A stretch of DNA of 49,819 nucleotides from Candidatus Omnitrophota bacterium (GCA_026387355.1 JAPLLW010000010.1:1-49819); one strand, 5' to 3'; numbered from the stretch's first letter, positions 25,345 through 32,692 are shown. Program-made: numbers and translations. Notes: generated from the letters alone by a model not told the origin.

Positions 25345-25716
25345 TTATTTCTTCTCTGTAACCTTTTTACTAATTTCTTGTATTTTGGGATTATTTAATA
25401 GGTTTATAAACTTTTCATTTGTCATCAGCGTTTTATAATCCTCCGTTTGCACCGCTTTCATAAGTTCAGGGTCTTTCATTATCTCCTGAACCTGCTGGTC
25501 TTGCGCTAAGCTTTTAATGGCATCTACGGTATCCTGATGTTCCAGGATCTCTTTTTTATATTTTTCTGCCTCATTTACCATTTCGGAGTCGGGCATAAGA
25601 GAAGCATCTATCGTAGTCGCGTTCTTTTCTTCTTCGTCATTTGTTGAATTAGAATCCGCATAAATTACGCTACTGCTTAGTAAAAGAATAAGCAAACAAA
25701 ACGCCGTCTTCTTCAT
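25345..25716 (-). CDS. Small exported protein with an STI1-like helical segment
   Basis: A 123-residue reverse-strand gene. The signal peptide is clear (FCLLILLLSSSVIYA, cleavage near residue 20), followed by an acidic, Asn/Glu-rich linker and a helical region with LAQDQQVQEIMKDPELMKAV and LLNNPKIQEISKKV. The repeated 'DP/NP' helices resemble STI1/DP modules of chaperone cofactors, but similarity is weak and function is unknown. AAAAAAGGAGC lies upstream of the ATG. It converges on the histidine kinase gene, with 11 bases between the two stops. Confidence 0.7.
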   Translation of the reverse strand: MKKTAFCLLILLLSSSVIYADSNSTNDEEEKNATTIDASLMPDSEMVNEAEKYKKEILEHQDTVDAIKSLAQDQQVQEIMKDPELMKAVQTEDYKTLMTNEKFINLLNNPKIQEISKKVTEKK

Positions 25717-25829
25717 ATCTGCTCCTTTTTTGGATAAATAATTATAGCATAAAAAGTTTATTAATTATAATTTATCTAATATCAAAAAAGACCTTTTTGC
25801 AGAGCTGAGATTTTCATTTAACAATCTCC

Positions 25830-25858
25830 TTGATTACGCTTTTTATATAAGTTATACT
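25830..25858 (+). promoter_or_regulatory. Promoter of the cobalamin-binding radical SAM gene
   Basis: TTGATT at 25830-25835, 17-base spacer, TATACT at 25853-25858. The surrounding 40 bases (25819-25858) match the tRNA-Lys promoter region 28586-28625 at 34 positions. Confidence 0.75.
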
Positions 25859-25885
25859 CATTTTATATTCAAAGAATAATAAAGC

Positions 25886-27319
25886 ATGAAAATATTACTG
25901 GTCAGGCCGCACCCTTATTTACCTACCTCTAAGTGGCTACAGTCGATGATGCTTCTTGAGCCTTATGCTCAAGAACTTATTGCCGGGGCTGTTAAAGCGC
26001 CCCATGATGTTAGAATATGCGATTTAGCCATAGAAAATAATCCCGTTAGAGCCTTTAGGCGCACGTTAAAAGAATACTCACCGGAGCTAATCGGTTTCGG
26101 AGGATTTTCTAGCCAGTTTCGCACTAATCGGCAGCTAGCTGCTATTGCTAAAGAAATTCTACCGCATAGCTTAACTTGTATTGGCGGCATACATGCTTCG
26201 AGTTTTCCTCAGGACTGTTGCTATCCGCAATTATTCGATTTGGTAGTCAGGGGAGATGGGGTTTCTTCGATGAAGGTTATCCTTGCAGCTTTGGATTCAG
26301 GCGAGCCTTTGCCTGAATCAGATTGGATTTTACCGACTGCATCTAAAAATTTTGAGAAATTGGCTGCTCAGGCTCCCCCTGCATTATCTGCAGATGGTAT
26401 AAACACCCGGCCGCGTCGCGATCTTATTGATAGCTCTAAATATTTTTGTATTTGTTATGGATTACCCGGCGAGAGGATGAAAACGCTCTTTCCGCGGATT
26501 GCCTGTGTGCGTACTAGTGTGGGTTGCCCTAATCGCTGTAGTTTTTGCGTGGTACATTTTCTTGCAAACGGTCAATATCTACAGAGGGATATTGAGGATG
26601 TAATCGATGAAATTGCTTCATTGCGACAGGAGTATATTTATTTTGTGGACGACGAAACATTTATTAATACCAATCGTATGAAGCAGATAGCTGAACGTTT
26701 GATTGAGCGTGGGGTTAAGAAAAAATATATTTCTTGGGTCAGGAGTGATACAGTTTGCAGGCATCCTGAACTTTTAGCCCTGTGGAAGAAAGCCGGTCTT
26801 GAATTTGTTTATATAGGTTTTGAGTCGCTAGAACAGAAAAACTTAAATGGATACAACAAGGGGACGACTTCTTCTCAAAACAGGCAGGCTCGCGAAATCT
26901 TAAGGGATTTAAATATTAATATTCACGCTGCATTAATGGTTAATCCGGATTTCGTAGAAGAGGATTTTAAGATTATTCAGCGTGCTATCAAGGAAATGGA
27001 GCCGGCCGAATTTGCTTTTACTATTTTTTCACCCCCTCCCGGAACGCAGGCCTTTAAAGAGGCTAGTGATAAATTCATTTGCGATGATCCGTGTTTTTAT
27101 TATGATTGTTTGCACACGATCTTGCCAACCCGTTTACCGCTTAAACTATTTTACCGCTACTTTGCGGTGCTCTATGCCTTGGGGTCTGCACAAATTCCAG
27201 CCAGGATCAATAAGGTTAAAGTGCCATTTAGAGATTTTCTTCGGTTTTTTTCTAAAGGCGTAAAATTGATTTTTGATCTTTTTCGCCTCTATAAGGATTA
27301 TGACCGTAAATACTGGTGA
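25886..27319 (+). CDS. B12-binding-type radical SAM protein
   Basis: 477 residues. The N-terminal part (about 1-150) has the Rossmann-like arrangement of a cobalamin-binding domain (MKILLVRPHPY; LIGFGGFSSQFRTNRQ; CIGGIHAS). The radical SAM domain follows with C214, C218, C221 in VGCPNRCSFC and a glutamate-rich FVYIGFESLEQKNLNGYNKG. Such proteins methylate or rearrange unactivated carbons in lipids and natural products, or act on unknown small molecules. There is no biosynthetic neighbour to suggest the substrate. The leader has no Shine-Dalgarno sequence. Confidence 0.85.
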   Translation: MKILLVRPHPYLPTSKWLQSMMLLEPYAQELIAGAVKAPHDVRICDLAIENNPVRAFRRTLKEYSPELIGFGGFSSQFRTNRQLAAIAKEILPHSLTCIGGIHASSFPQDCCYPQLFDLVVRGDGVSSMKVILAALDSGEPLPESDWILPTASKNFEKLAAQAPPALSADGINTRPRRDLIDSSKYFCICYGLPGERMKTLFPRIACVRTSVGCPNRCSFCVVHFLANGQYLQRDIEDVIDEIASLRQEYIYFVDDETFINTNRMKQIAERLIERGVKKKYISWVRSDTVCRHPELLALWKKAGLEFVYIGFESLEQKNLNGYNKGTTSSQNRQAREILRDLNINIHAALMVNPDFVEEDFKIIQRAIKEMEPAEFAFTIFSPPPGTQAFKEASDKFICDDPCFYYDCLHTILPTRLPLKLFYRYFAVLYALGSAQIPARINKVKVPFRDFLRFFSKGVKLIFDLFRLYKDYDRKYW

Positions 27320-27396
27320 GTACCTAATAGGGGATACTCTTGCGTGTACGATAATATTCTTAGCAAGGGCGTTTTCTGTTAGTCAAATATTTTTGC

Positions 27397-27425
27397 TTGC
27401 AAATTTCAGATTTCAATGAAATAAT
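27397..27425 (+). promoter_or_regulatory. Promoter of the holin-like gene
   Basis: TTGCAA at 27397-27402 and AATAAT at 27420-27425 with a 17-base spacer, then AAAGGAGGGG before the ATG at 27448. Confidence 0.55.
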
Positions 27426-27447
27426 ACATATATACAAAGGAGGGGTT

Positions 27448-27696
27448 ATGCAAAAGATTGATGCAAGGGCGTTTGGGTTGGCATGTGGAGTCCTTTGGGG
27501 CTCTGGGATGTTAATTATGGGGTTAATCGATGCAGCTTCTACTTGGGGCGATGAGTGGGGAAGGGTAGCCGCAAGCGTTTATCTAGGTTACACGCCGACA
27601 ATTTTAGGAAGCATTATTTTAGGTATCTGGGGTTTTGTGACTGCGGGAATATGGGGACTTATCCTGGCAAAGTTGTATAATAAGTTCACTAAATAA
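27448..27696 (+). CDS. Small two-helix membrane protein ('bacteriophage holin' family by resemblance)
   Basis: An 82-residue protein with two glycine- and tryptophan-rich helices: FGLACGVLWGSGMLIMGLID (about 8-27) and TILGSIILGIWGFVTAGIWG (about 51-70), linked by YLGYTP, ending in LYNKF. This layout matches small chromosomal proteins often labelled 'bacteriophage holin' in uncultured-phylum genomes. No lysis or phage genes are near, so a lysis role is unlikely. The start is the ATG after AAAGGAGGGGTT; a longer in-frame form from 27397 would start inside the promoter. Confidence 0.75.
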   Translation: MQKIDARAFGLACGVLWGSGMLIMGLIDAASTWGDEWGRVAASVYLGYTPTILGSIILGIWGFVTAGIWGLILAKLYNKFTK

Positions 27697-27717
27697 TAAG
27701 GTACCTTAAGCAATATT

Positions 27718-27754
27718 AAAAGGGCTGGACTTTAAAAAGTTTCAGCCCTTTTTT
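27718..27754 (+). terminator. Terminator after the holin-like gene
   Basis: AAAAGGGCTG (27718-27727) pairs with CAGCCCTTTT (27743-27752), with inner GACTT/AAGTT pairs, followed by T residues. The first of three similar terminators in 850 bases. Confidence 0.85.
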
Positions 27755-27755
27755 A

Positions 27756-27783
27756 TTGTCCGGATTAAGATTAATGCTATAAT
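27756..27783 (+). promoter_or_regulatory. Promoter of the 117-residue exported protein gene
   Basis: TTGTCC at 27756-27761, 16-base spacer, perfect TATAAT at 27778-27783, then AAAGGAGG before the ATG at 27802. Confidence 0.6.
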
Positions 27784-27801
27784 TAAGCAAAGGAGGCCCG
27801 G

Positions 27802-28155
27802 ATGAAAAGAGTTATCACAGTAATTATTTTATTAGCGAATATTGTAATCTTTAGCGTTTGTTTTTCACTTTGTTTTTGTCAACAGCAGGTCGAGATAGTC
27901 CAGCCGCTGGTAATTAAAGGCAATATAGCTAATATTGACTTTGTCAATTCAGAGATTACCGTTAAATATCTCCAGCCTAATGGGAACAATGACGAAATCA
28001 CGCTGGGAGCGAACTTCCATACAATAATTACAAAGGGCGATTTGCGTATATCGCTTTCGGATCTTAATGAGGGAGACGAAGTTGCTGTGCAATATTATGA
28101 TGATCCGATGTCTTTTGACGTATTAAAAGCGAGCCAGATAAACGTAAAACCGTAA
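27802..28155 (+). CDS. Small exported protein of unknown function (OB-like beta domain)
   Basis: 117 residues. A hydrophobic signal segment (VITVIILLANIVIFSVCFSL) ends near CFCQQQ at about residue 29. The mature part is beta-rich and compact (IKGNIANIDFVNSEITVKY; LNEGDEVAVQYYDDP), resembling small OB-fold periplasmic domains of the DUF5666 kind. I do not recognise a specific family. It has its own promoter, strong ribosome site and terminator. Confidence 0.7.
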   Translation: MKRVITVIILLANIVIFSVCFSLCFCQQQVEIVQPLVIKGNIANIDFVNSEITVKYLQPNGNNDEITLGANFHTIITKGDLRISLSDLNEGDEVAVQYYDDPMSFDVLKASQINVKP

Positions 28156-28178
28156 ATCCAGTAGTTGATTATTTCTCC

Positions 28179-28215
28179 AAAAGGGCAGGACTTCACCGTT
28201 TTTAGCCCTTTTTGT
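28179..28215 (+). terminator. Terminator after the 117-residue protein gene
   Basis: AAAAGGGC (28179-28186) pairs with GCCCTTTT (28205-28212) and a T tract follows. The arms and AGGACTT flank resemble the terminators at 27718 and 28518. Confidence 0.8.
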
Positions 28216-28230
28216 TTGCCTTTTTCCGGG

Positions 28231-28258
28231 TTGACTTTCTTATACAAAGTGGTATCAT
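28231..28258 (+). promoter_or_regulatory. Promoter upstream of a short leader and small membrane protein
   Basis: TTGACT at 28231-28236 and TATCAT at 28253-28258, 16-base spacer. An AAAGGAG at 28268-28274 follows, ahead of a four-codon frame (ATG at 28280, stop at 28292-28294). Confidence 0.55.
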
Positions 28259-28283
28259 TTATAACACAAAGGAGTGGTAATGG

Positions 28284-28302
28284 GGTTTAAATAGGTTAAA
28301 CC
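28284..28302 (+). promoter_or_regulatory. Leader hairpin overlapping a four-codon reading frame
   Basis: GGTTTAA (28284-28290) and TTAAACC (28296-28302) are perfect inverted copies around a five-base loop. The hairpin covers a frame encoding only four residues that has a good Shine-Dalgarno sequence. It may be a regulatory leader for the 49-residue gene at 28353. Confidence 0.4.
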
Positions 28303-28352
28303 TAAGGCAACTCTCTAGAATAATTGGTTTTTTCTAAGTCCAGTGGTTTTAT

Positions 28353-28502
28353 ATGATAAGAAAAATATTTATAATGGGTTTAATAATACTAGCCGCTTTT
28401 ATTTTCTACAAAAAATTTATTGCAGATACATTAGAACCGTTTTTTAGAAAAAATAGTGGCAATGTAGATCTTTATGGGTTAAAAAACCCCAGATATAAGT
28501 AA
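28353..28502 (+). CDS. 49-residue single-helix membrane protein
   Basis: A short frame with one hydrophobic helix near its start (IFIMGLIILAAFIFY, about residues 5-19) and a basic, polar tail ending NPRYK. There is no clear Shine-Dalgarno sequence at this ATG, but a promoter lies 100 bases upstream and a terminator 15 bases downstream, which supports a real transcript. Function is unknown. Confidence 0.5.
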   Translation: MIRKIFIMGLIILAAFIFYKKFIADTLEPFFRKNSGNVDLYGLKNPRYK

Positions 28503-28517
28503 TGCCGTTAATTACTC

Positions 28518-28552
28518 AGGGGCTGGACTTAAAACGTTTCAGCCCTTTTTGT
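28518..28552 (+). terminator. Terminator after the 49-residue protein gene
   Basis: GGGCTG (28520-28525) pairs with CAGCCC (28540-28545), and inner GACTT/GTTT-type pairs extend the stem; TTTTTG follows. Third member of the look-alike terminator set. Confidence 0.8.
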
Positions 28553-28596
28553 TTGGATAATATTTGGATACTTCCTGATAACCTCTAATAATTTCC

Positions 28597-28625
28597 TTGA
28601 TTTAGCTTTTTATCTAAGATATACT
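28597..28625 (+). promoter_or_regulatory. Promoter of tRNA-Lys
   Basis: TTGATT at 28597-28602, 17-base spacer, TATACT at 28620-28625; the tRNA begins 25 bases further on. Confidence 0.75.
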
Positions 28626-28650
28626 CTTTACTACACTTAACAATCAAATC

Positions 28651-28723
28651 GGGCCATTAGCTCAATTGGCGGAGCAGGACACTCTTAATGTCAAGGTCGT
28701 AGGTTCGACTCCTACATGGCCCA
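28651..28723 (+). tRNA. tRNA-Lys (anticodon CTT)
   Basis: Acceptor GGGCCAT pairs with ATGGCCC; D-arm GCTC/GAGC; anticodon stem GGACA/TGTCA with loop CTCTTAA gives anticodon CTT (lysine); T-arm GTAGG/CCTAC around TTCGACT. The first anticodon-stem pair (27-43) is a G-A mismatch. Discriminator A, no encoded CCA. It lies 45 bases ahead of an RNA-repair operon. Confidence 0.93.
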
Positions 28724-28768
28724 ATAAATTTTGCGAAGTAAAATCTGAGCTCCGAGTCTGCGTATATA

Positions 28769-29050
28769 ATGTGGCATTTTTATCTTCTTATCTGTAGCGA
28801 TAACACCATATATTCTGGAATTTCTACTGATCTCCTAGCAAGATTAGCTAGTCATAATCAGGGTAAGGGAGCTAAATATACTAGGACAAGAAGGCCTGTT
28901 CGGTTAGCATATTTTGAGACGCTTGGAACTAAGAGTGAAGCTTTAAAACGTGAAATCGAAGTTAAGAATTTTAGTAGAGAAGATAAGCTACAGTTAATTA
29001 AGCACGGATTGGGCCAAAGGCTCCCCCTTGAAAAACTACGAAATCTTTGA
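28769..29050 (+). CDS. GIY-YIG nuclease-domain protein (UPF0213/YhbQ type)
   Basis: A 93-residue protein made of a single GIY-YIG domain: FYLLICSDNTIYSGIS (about residues 4-19) supplies the two catalytic-motif strands, with IYSG in place of canonical YIG, then an arginine helix (LLARLASHNQGKGAKYTR) and the glutamate-containing ALKREIEVKNFSREDKLQLI. Small UPF0213 proteins of this kind are presumed nucleases acting on nucleic acids. It overlaps the archease gene by 23 bases, so it is probably co-translated with the RNA repair genes. Confidence 0.85.
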   Translation: MWHFYLLICSDNTIYSGISTDLLARLASHNQGKGAKYTRTRRPVRLAYFETLGTKSEALKREIEVKNFSREDKLQLIKHGLGQRLPLEKLRNL

Positions 29051-29444
29051 ACATACCGCTGACATAGGCCTGCGCGTAAAAGGTAAGGACTTAAAAGAAC
29101 TGTTTAAGTCTGCCGGTTTAGCTATTTTCGAGATCTCTTCCCGTAAACAATTTACCAAGAATAAAAATCATATTAATTTAATTGTGCGTCAGAATGCAGA
29201 TAATCTAGACGAACTTTTTATTAATTGGCTTAATGAGTTATTATCCTTGTCTTCAGCTAAGGGAGTTATTTTCCATGGTATTAAGATTAACAAGTTTGAG
29301 AACAATAGCTTAGAGGCGCAAGTTGTGGGAAGCGATATGAATAATTATAAAGTGAATATGGAAATTAAAGCTGCTACCTACCACGGATTAAAGATTATTC
29401 AAGACGAGAACGGATATATTGCGGAGGTTGTTCTTGACGTCTAG
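29028..29444 (+). CDS. Archease (RtcB activator)
   Basis: Archease speeds guanylation and turnover of the RtcB RNA ligase. The opening YEIFEHTADIGLRVKGKDLKELF is split here as FEHTADIGLRVKG and is diagnostic, the middle has LDELFINWLNELL, and it ends in EVVLDV with the family's terminal acidic residue. 138 residues is normal. The start is a TTG at 29028; it gives the complete N-terminus. rtcB follows with an 11-base overlap. Confidence 0.93.
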   Translation: MKNYEIFEHTADIGLRVKGKDLKELFKSAGLAIFEISSRKQFTKNKNHINLIVRQNADNLDELFINWLNELLSLSSAKGVIFHGIKINKFENNSLEAQVVGSDMNNYKVNMEIKAATYHGLKIIQDENGYIAEVVLDV

Positions 29445-30885
29445 CCCTGTTTTAGAAAAAATTGATGATTATCGCTGGAGTATACCCAGGTCTTATAATC
29501 CGGGTATGCGTGTGCCCGGGATAATTTATGCTGACGAGAAACTCCTGAAAGATATCCGTCAGGATAAAGCTTTGGAACAGGTAGCTAATGTTGCGTTTTT
29601 ACCCGGTATAGTAAATGCTTCTTTAGGCATGCCTGATATTCATTGGGGATATGGTTTTCCGATAGGAGGGGTTGCTGCAACTGATCCTGAAAATGGAGGA
29701 GTTATCTCTCCCGGAGGAGTAGGTTTTGATATTAACTGTGGGGTACGTCTTTTAAAAACAAACCTGGATTACCAAGATGTAAAATCGAGATTAAAAGAAT
29801 TGGTCTATGCTTTATTCTCTGATATTCCCTCGGGCGTAGGTTCTAAGGGTGATATAAAAGTTGGAGTAAAAGAAGAAAAGGAGATTCTGATTAAGGGAGC
29901 AAAGTGGGCTGTAAGTAAAGGTTACGGCACAGAGGATGACTTAGAATGCACAGAAGAATTCGGCGCAATGTCAGGAGCTGATCCGGATGCAGTTTCTGAG
30001 CGGGCTTATGATCGGGGCAAGGCGCAGTCCGGAACACTAGGTAGTGGGAATCATTTTCTAGAGGTGCAGGTAATCGACCAGCTTTATAACCGGGACATAT
30101 GTGATGAATTGAATCTTAACTTAGGGCAAATTACAATTATGATTCATTCAGGTTCACGTGGTCTGGGATTTCAAGTTTGCGAAGATTACACGCGTAGCAT
30201 GGTGCATTGTCTTTCAAAATACAATATTAATTTACCTGATCGGCAACTTGCCTGCGCTCCGGTTAACTCTGTTGAGGGCCAGGCTTATCTAGGAGCTATG
30301 AAATGCGCGGCGAATTATGCTTGGGCAAACCGGCAGTGTTTAATGCATTTAACACGTAAAGTATTTGAGAAAATCTTCGGAGGGAGCTGGCAAAAGCTTG
30401 GGATGTTTTTGATTTATGATGTAGCGCACAATATTGCTAAGATTGAAAAACATAATATAGGTGGAGTTGAGAAAACTTTATGTGTGCATAGAAAAGGTGC
30501 GACTCGAGCAATCCCTGCAGGACACTCGGCTTTACCGCAAAGATATAAGAAGATTGGCCAACCCGTAATCATTCCTGGAGACATGGGAAGGAATTCGTAT
30601 CTTTTAGTTGGAGAAGAAGGGGCTGCGGAAACCTTCTTCTCTTGTTGCCATGGAGCAGGTCGGCTTAAATCACGTACTGCTGCAGCTAAAACTATTAACG
30701 AAAATACTTTACTTAGAGAATTGGAATCTCAAGGCATAATTGTAAAAGCTTCAGGCCGCGGCACAATTGTGGAAGAGGCACCGCAGGCTTATAAAAATGT
30801 GAATGATGTGGTTGATGTAGTACATAATGCAGGAATTGCTAAGCGAGTTTGTAGAATGCGACCACTGGGTGTGATCAAAGGTTAA
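29434..30885 (+). CDS. rtcB: RNA-splicing ligase RtcB
   Basis: RtcB joins 2',3'-cyclic phosphate or 3'-phosphate RNA ends to 5'-OH ends using GTP and Mn. Visible motifs are GFDINCGVRLL (metal-binding Asp and Cys), GTLGSGNHFLEVQ, HSGSRGLG, CVHRKGATRAIPAG (guanylated histidine) and the GRGTIVEEAPQAYKNV end. I prefer the TTG at 29434 because GGAGG (29423-29427) sits six bases before it; this yields 483 residues, the usual length. The archease gene lies immediately upstream. Confidence 0.95.
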   Translation: MTSSPVLEKIDDYRWSIPRSYNPGMRVPGIIYADEKLLKDIRQDKALEQVANVAFLPGIVNASLGMPDIHWGYGFPIGGVAATDPENGGVISPGGVGFDINCGVRLLKTNLDYQDVKSRLKELVYALFSDIPSGVGSKGDIKVGVKEEKEILIKGAKWAVSKGYGTEDDLECTEEFGAMSGADPDAVSERAYDRGKAQSGTLGSGNHFLEVQVIDQLYNRDICDELNLNLGQITIMIHSGSRGLGFQVCEDYTRSMVHCLSKYNINLPDRQLACAPVNSVEGQAYLGAMKCAANYAWANRQCLMHLTRKVFEKIFGGSWQKLGMFLIYDVAHNIAKIEKHNIGGVEKTLCVHRKGATRAIPAGHSALPQRYKKIGQPVIIPGDMGRNSYLLVGEEGAAETFFSCCHGAGRLKSRTAAAKTINENTLLRELESQGIIVKASGRGTIVEEAPQAYKNVNDVVDVVHNAGIAKRVCRMRPLGVIKG

Positions 30886-30892
30886 AAATGAT

Positions 30893-30953
30893 AAAAGGGG
30901 TCAGAATTATTTTTTCTGGCACGTGAAGTAAAAAAATAATTCTGACCCCTTTT
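30893..30953. repeat. REP-like palindrome, copy 2
   Basis: Arms 30893-30915 and 30931-30953 are perfect inverted copies, identical to the arms at 4537-4598, around a different 15-base spacer. It begins eight bases after the rtcB stop and could also serve as a terminator because of its terminal T run. Confidence 0.85.
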
Positions 30954-31033
30954 CTTTTATCAAGGGCACCCCTAGTCTAATGATGTAACCTATTGCAAGT
31001 ATTAAGCTTTAATTCTTGGTAAAATGGCAATAT

Positions 31034-31120
31034 TTAGTTCTTAAGCGTCTTCCAAAAGAAAATCTGCTCAATTTTCTTAAAATAAATATCTAGATAAATC
31101 AAATCCTTCATAATTTCCAT
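31034..31120 (-). CDS. Possible 28-residue peptide gene, reverse strand
   Basis: In the 313-base gap between rtcB and cheR the reverse strand has an ATG at 31120 with AAAGGAG five bases upstream and a 28-codon frame ending at 31034. The peptide (MEIMKDLIYLDIYFKKIEQI...) is an amphipathic, aromatic helix. No homologue is known to me and no clear promoter was found. It could be a small membrane-active or regulatory peptide, or chance. Confidence 0.3.
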   Translation of the reverse strand: MEIMKDLIYLDIYFKKIEQIFFWKTLKN

Positions 31121-31152
31121 AACTCCTTTGTTTGCAAAGATTTCACTTGCAT
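31108..31152 (-). CDS. Possible 14-residue leader peptide, reverse strand
   Basis: An ATG at 31152 follows GGAGGAG (complement of 31160-31166) by six bases and encodes MQVKSLQTKELWKL, ending at 31108. It spans the ribosome site and first codons of the 28-residue frame at 31034-31120, a leader-type or coupled arrangement. Confidence 0.25.
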   Translation of the reverse strand: MQVKSLQTKELWKL

Positions 31153-31175
31153 TTTCCGCTCCTCCAATTTAAAAT
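31147..31175 (+). promoter_or_regulatory. Probable promoter of the chemosensory cluster
   Basis: TTGCAT at 31147-31152, 17-base spacer, TAAAAT at 31170-31175. Transcription would begin near 31182, only about 17 bases before the cheR ATG, and no Shine-Dalgarno sequence is seen. Confidence 0.55.
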
Positions 31176-31198
31176 AAACTAACAACTAATTTTAAAAT

Positions 31199-32692
31199 AT
31201 GGCCATATTAATTCCGGAAAATCTAAAACTTAGTTTCAAAAATATAATCAAGGATAGAACCGGATTGTATTTTAAAGATTACACCCTCAAAGACCTCGAG
31301 AGCGCGATACTGCAAAGAATGATCGCGCGCAAACTCGATTCCCCGCTTAGTTATTACAATGTTTTATCTTTATCGGAAGATAAAGAAGAAGAATTTAGAG
31401 AATTACTGAATATTCTCACCGTTAACCACACCTATTTTTTCCGTAACGAGCCGCAGTTTAAGATTCTCAAAGACCGCCTGCTTCCGGAAATTATAAATAG
31501 TAAGTTATTGAATTGCGCAAAAGATAAAAAACCGGTTTTACGCATCTGGAGTGCAGGTTGTTCAACTGGAGAAGAGCCTTATACTATTGCCATGCTGGTA
31601 AGTGAATATATCGCTGATCCAGAGAACTGGGATATCGAGATCCTTGCCACCGACGCATCGCAAGTAGTTTTATCCAAGGCGCGTAAGGGCATTTATTCTG
31701 AGAATTCAATTAAGCATATACCTACCGAATATCTAGAGAGATATTTTACCTTGCAGCAGTCGGGTAAGGATACTCAATACGCGATATCAAGCAGAATAAA
31801 GAATTTGGTTGAGTTTGCCTTCTTTAATTTAATGGATGAAGATTATCCTATGGGTTTTGATATTATCTTCTGCCGTAATGTTGTGATTTATTTTGAGACC
31901 GAGACTACTATTAAGGTGATGCATAAATTTTATAACAGCCTTAATGATTTGGGTTATTTCTTTATCGGCTACTCCGAGACTTTGCAGTTTATACAGAGTA
32001 AATTCAAGATGTTTATTCAGGACGAAGCGGTTTATTACCGTAAGCAGGGTGAAGGAGTGTTTCCTGTGGCTACGGTAGTTAAGAAAGATAGAGAGAGTGT
32101 TGATGAATTTCTCGAAGAGATTTCGCGTAAACAGGCGATTGCTGATCTTGAAGCTGAGCTCAAGAAAACTCCTGCTTCCAAAAAGTTGGAAGAGGTTATG
32201 GCTGAGGCAATTAAGGCAATCCATCTTAAAGATTATGATGCGGCTCTGCAGTTTGCAGAAGAAGCGCATTCTATTGACAAAAGGGCACTTGACCCTTATT
32301 ATATATCTGCTGAGATTCATTTGAGTCGGGGTAGGCTTAAGGAAGCAAAAGATAAATTAGCCCAGGCCTTAAAGATAAATCCCATGTTTGCTGCGGCTTA
32401 TTATCTTTTAGGTTGCATCTATCTTGAAGAGGAAGATGTGGCTGGCGCAAAAGAGAACTTTAAGAAGTCCATGTATATAGACAAAGAGTTCTTGCTTGCG
32501 CATTTTTATATTGCCCAGGCTTTTAAAAACGAGGGCAGGGTTGACGAGGCAATCAGGGAATATCGCAACACCTCTAAATTACTTTCTAGTATTGATTCAC
32601 AGGATATTATTCCTTACAGCGGTGGATTTAATGCTGCGACATTGATGGGCGTATGCCGGGATAATATCGAGAGGCTTAAAGTAGGGGTTTAG
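31199..32692 (+). CDS. cheR: Chemoreceptor methyltransferase CheR with C-terminal TPR repeats
   Basis: CheR methylates glutamates of chemoreceptors using SAM. The N-terminal all-helix domain is at about 1-75; the SAM-binding domain contains TYFFRNEPQF, WSAGCSTGEEPYTIAML and FDIIFCRNVVIYF (to about residue 275). Residues about 335-495 form TPR repeats (AIHLKDYDAALQFAEEAH; INPMFAAAYYLLGCIYLEE). CheR-TPR proteins occur in non-flagellar or alternative chemosensory systems, where the repeats modulate interactions. It opens a 14-kb run of signalling genes. Confidence 0.93.
   Translation: MAILIPENLKLSFKNIIKDRTGLYFKDYTLKDLESAILQRMIARKLDSPLSYYNVLSLSEDKEEEFRELLNILTVNHTYFFRNEPQFKILKDRLLPEIINSKLLNCAKDKKPVLRIWSAGCSTGEEPYTIAMLVSEYIADPENWDIEILATDASQVVLSKARKGIYSENSIKHIPTEYLERYFTLQQSGKDTQYAISSRIKNLVEFAFFNLMDEDYPMGFDIIFCRNVVIYFETETTIKVMHKFYNSLNDLGYFFIGYSETLQFIQSKFKMFIQDEAVYYRKQGEGVFPVATVVKKDRESVDEFLEEISRKQAIADLEAELKKTPASKKLEEVMAEAIKAIHLKDYDAALQFAEEAHSIDKRALDPYYISAEIHLSRGRLKEAKDKLAQALKINPMFAAAYYLLGCIYLEEEDVAGAKENFKKSMYIDKEFLLAHFYIAQAFKNEGRVDEAIREYRNTSKLLSSIDSQDIIPYSGGFNAATLMGVCRDNIERLKVGV

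Noticed and set aside
27448..27696. Holin-like protein as a sign of a prophage
   Set aside because: No lysin, capsid, integrase or other phage genes are near, and this small two-helix family is found as a chromosomal gene in such lineages.
28260..28352. c-di-GMP, preQ1 or fluoride riboswitch in the leader
   Set aside because: The conserved core words of these riboswitches are absent; only a simple hairpin and a short frame are visible.
28763..28771. TATAAT at 28765-28770 as the promoter of the GIY-YIG gene
   Set aside because: It overlaps the start codon itself, so it could not produce an mRNA containing that ATG; transcription more likely comes from the tRNA-Lys promoter.
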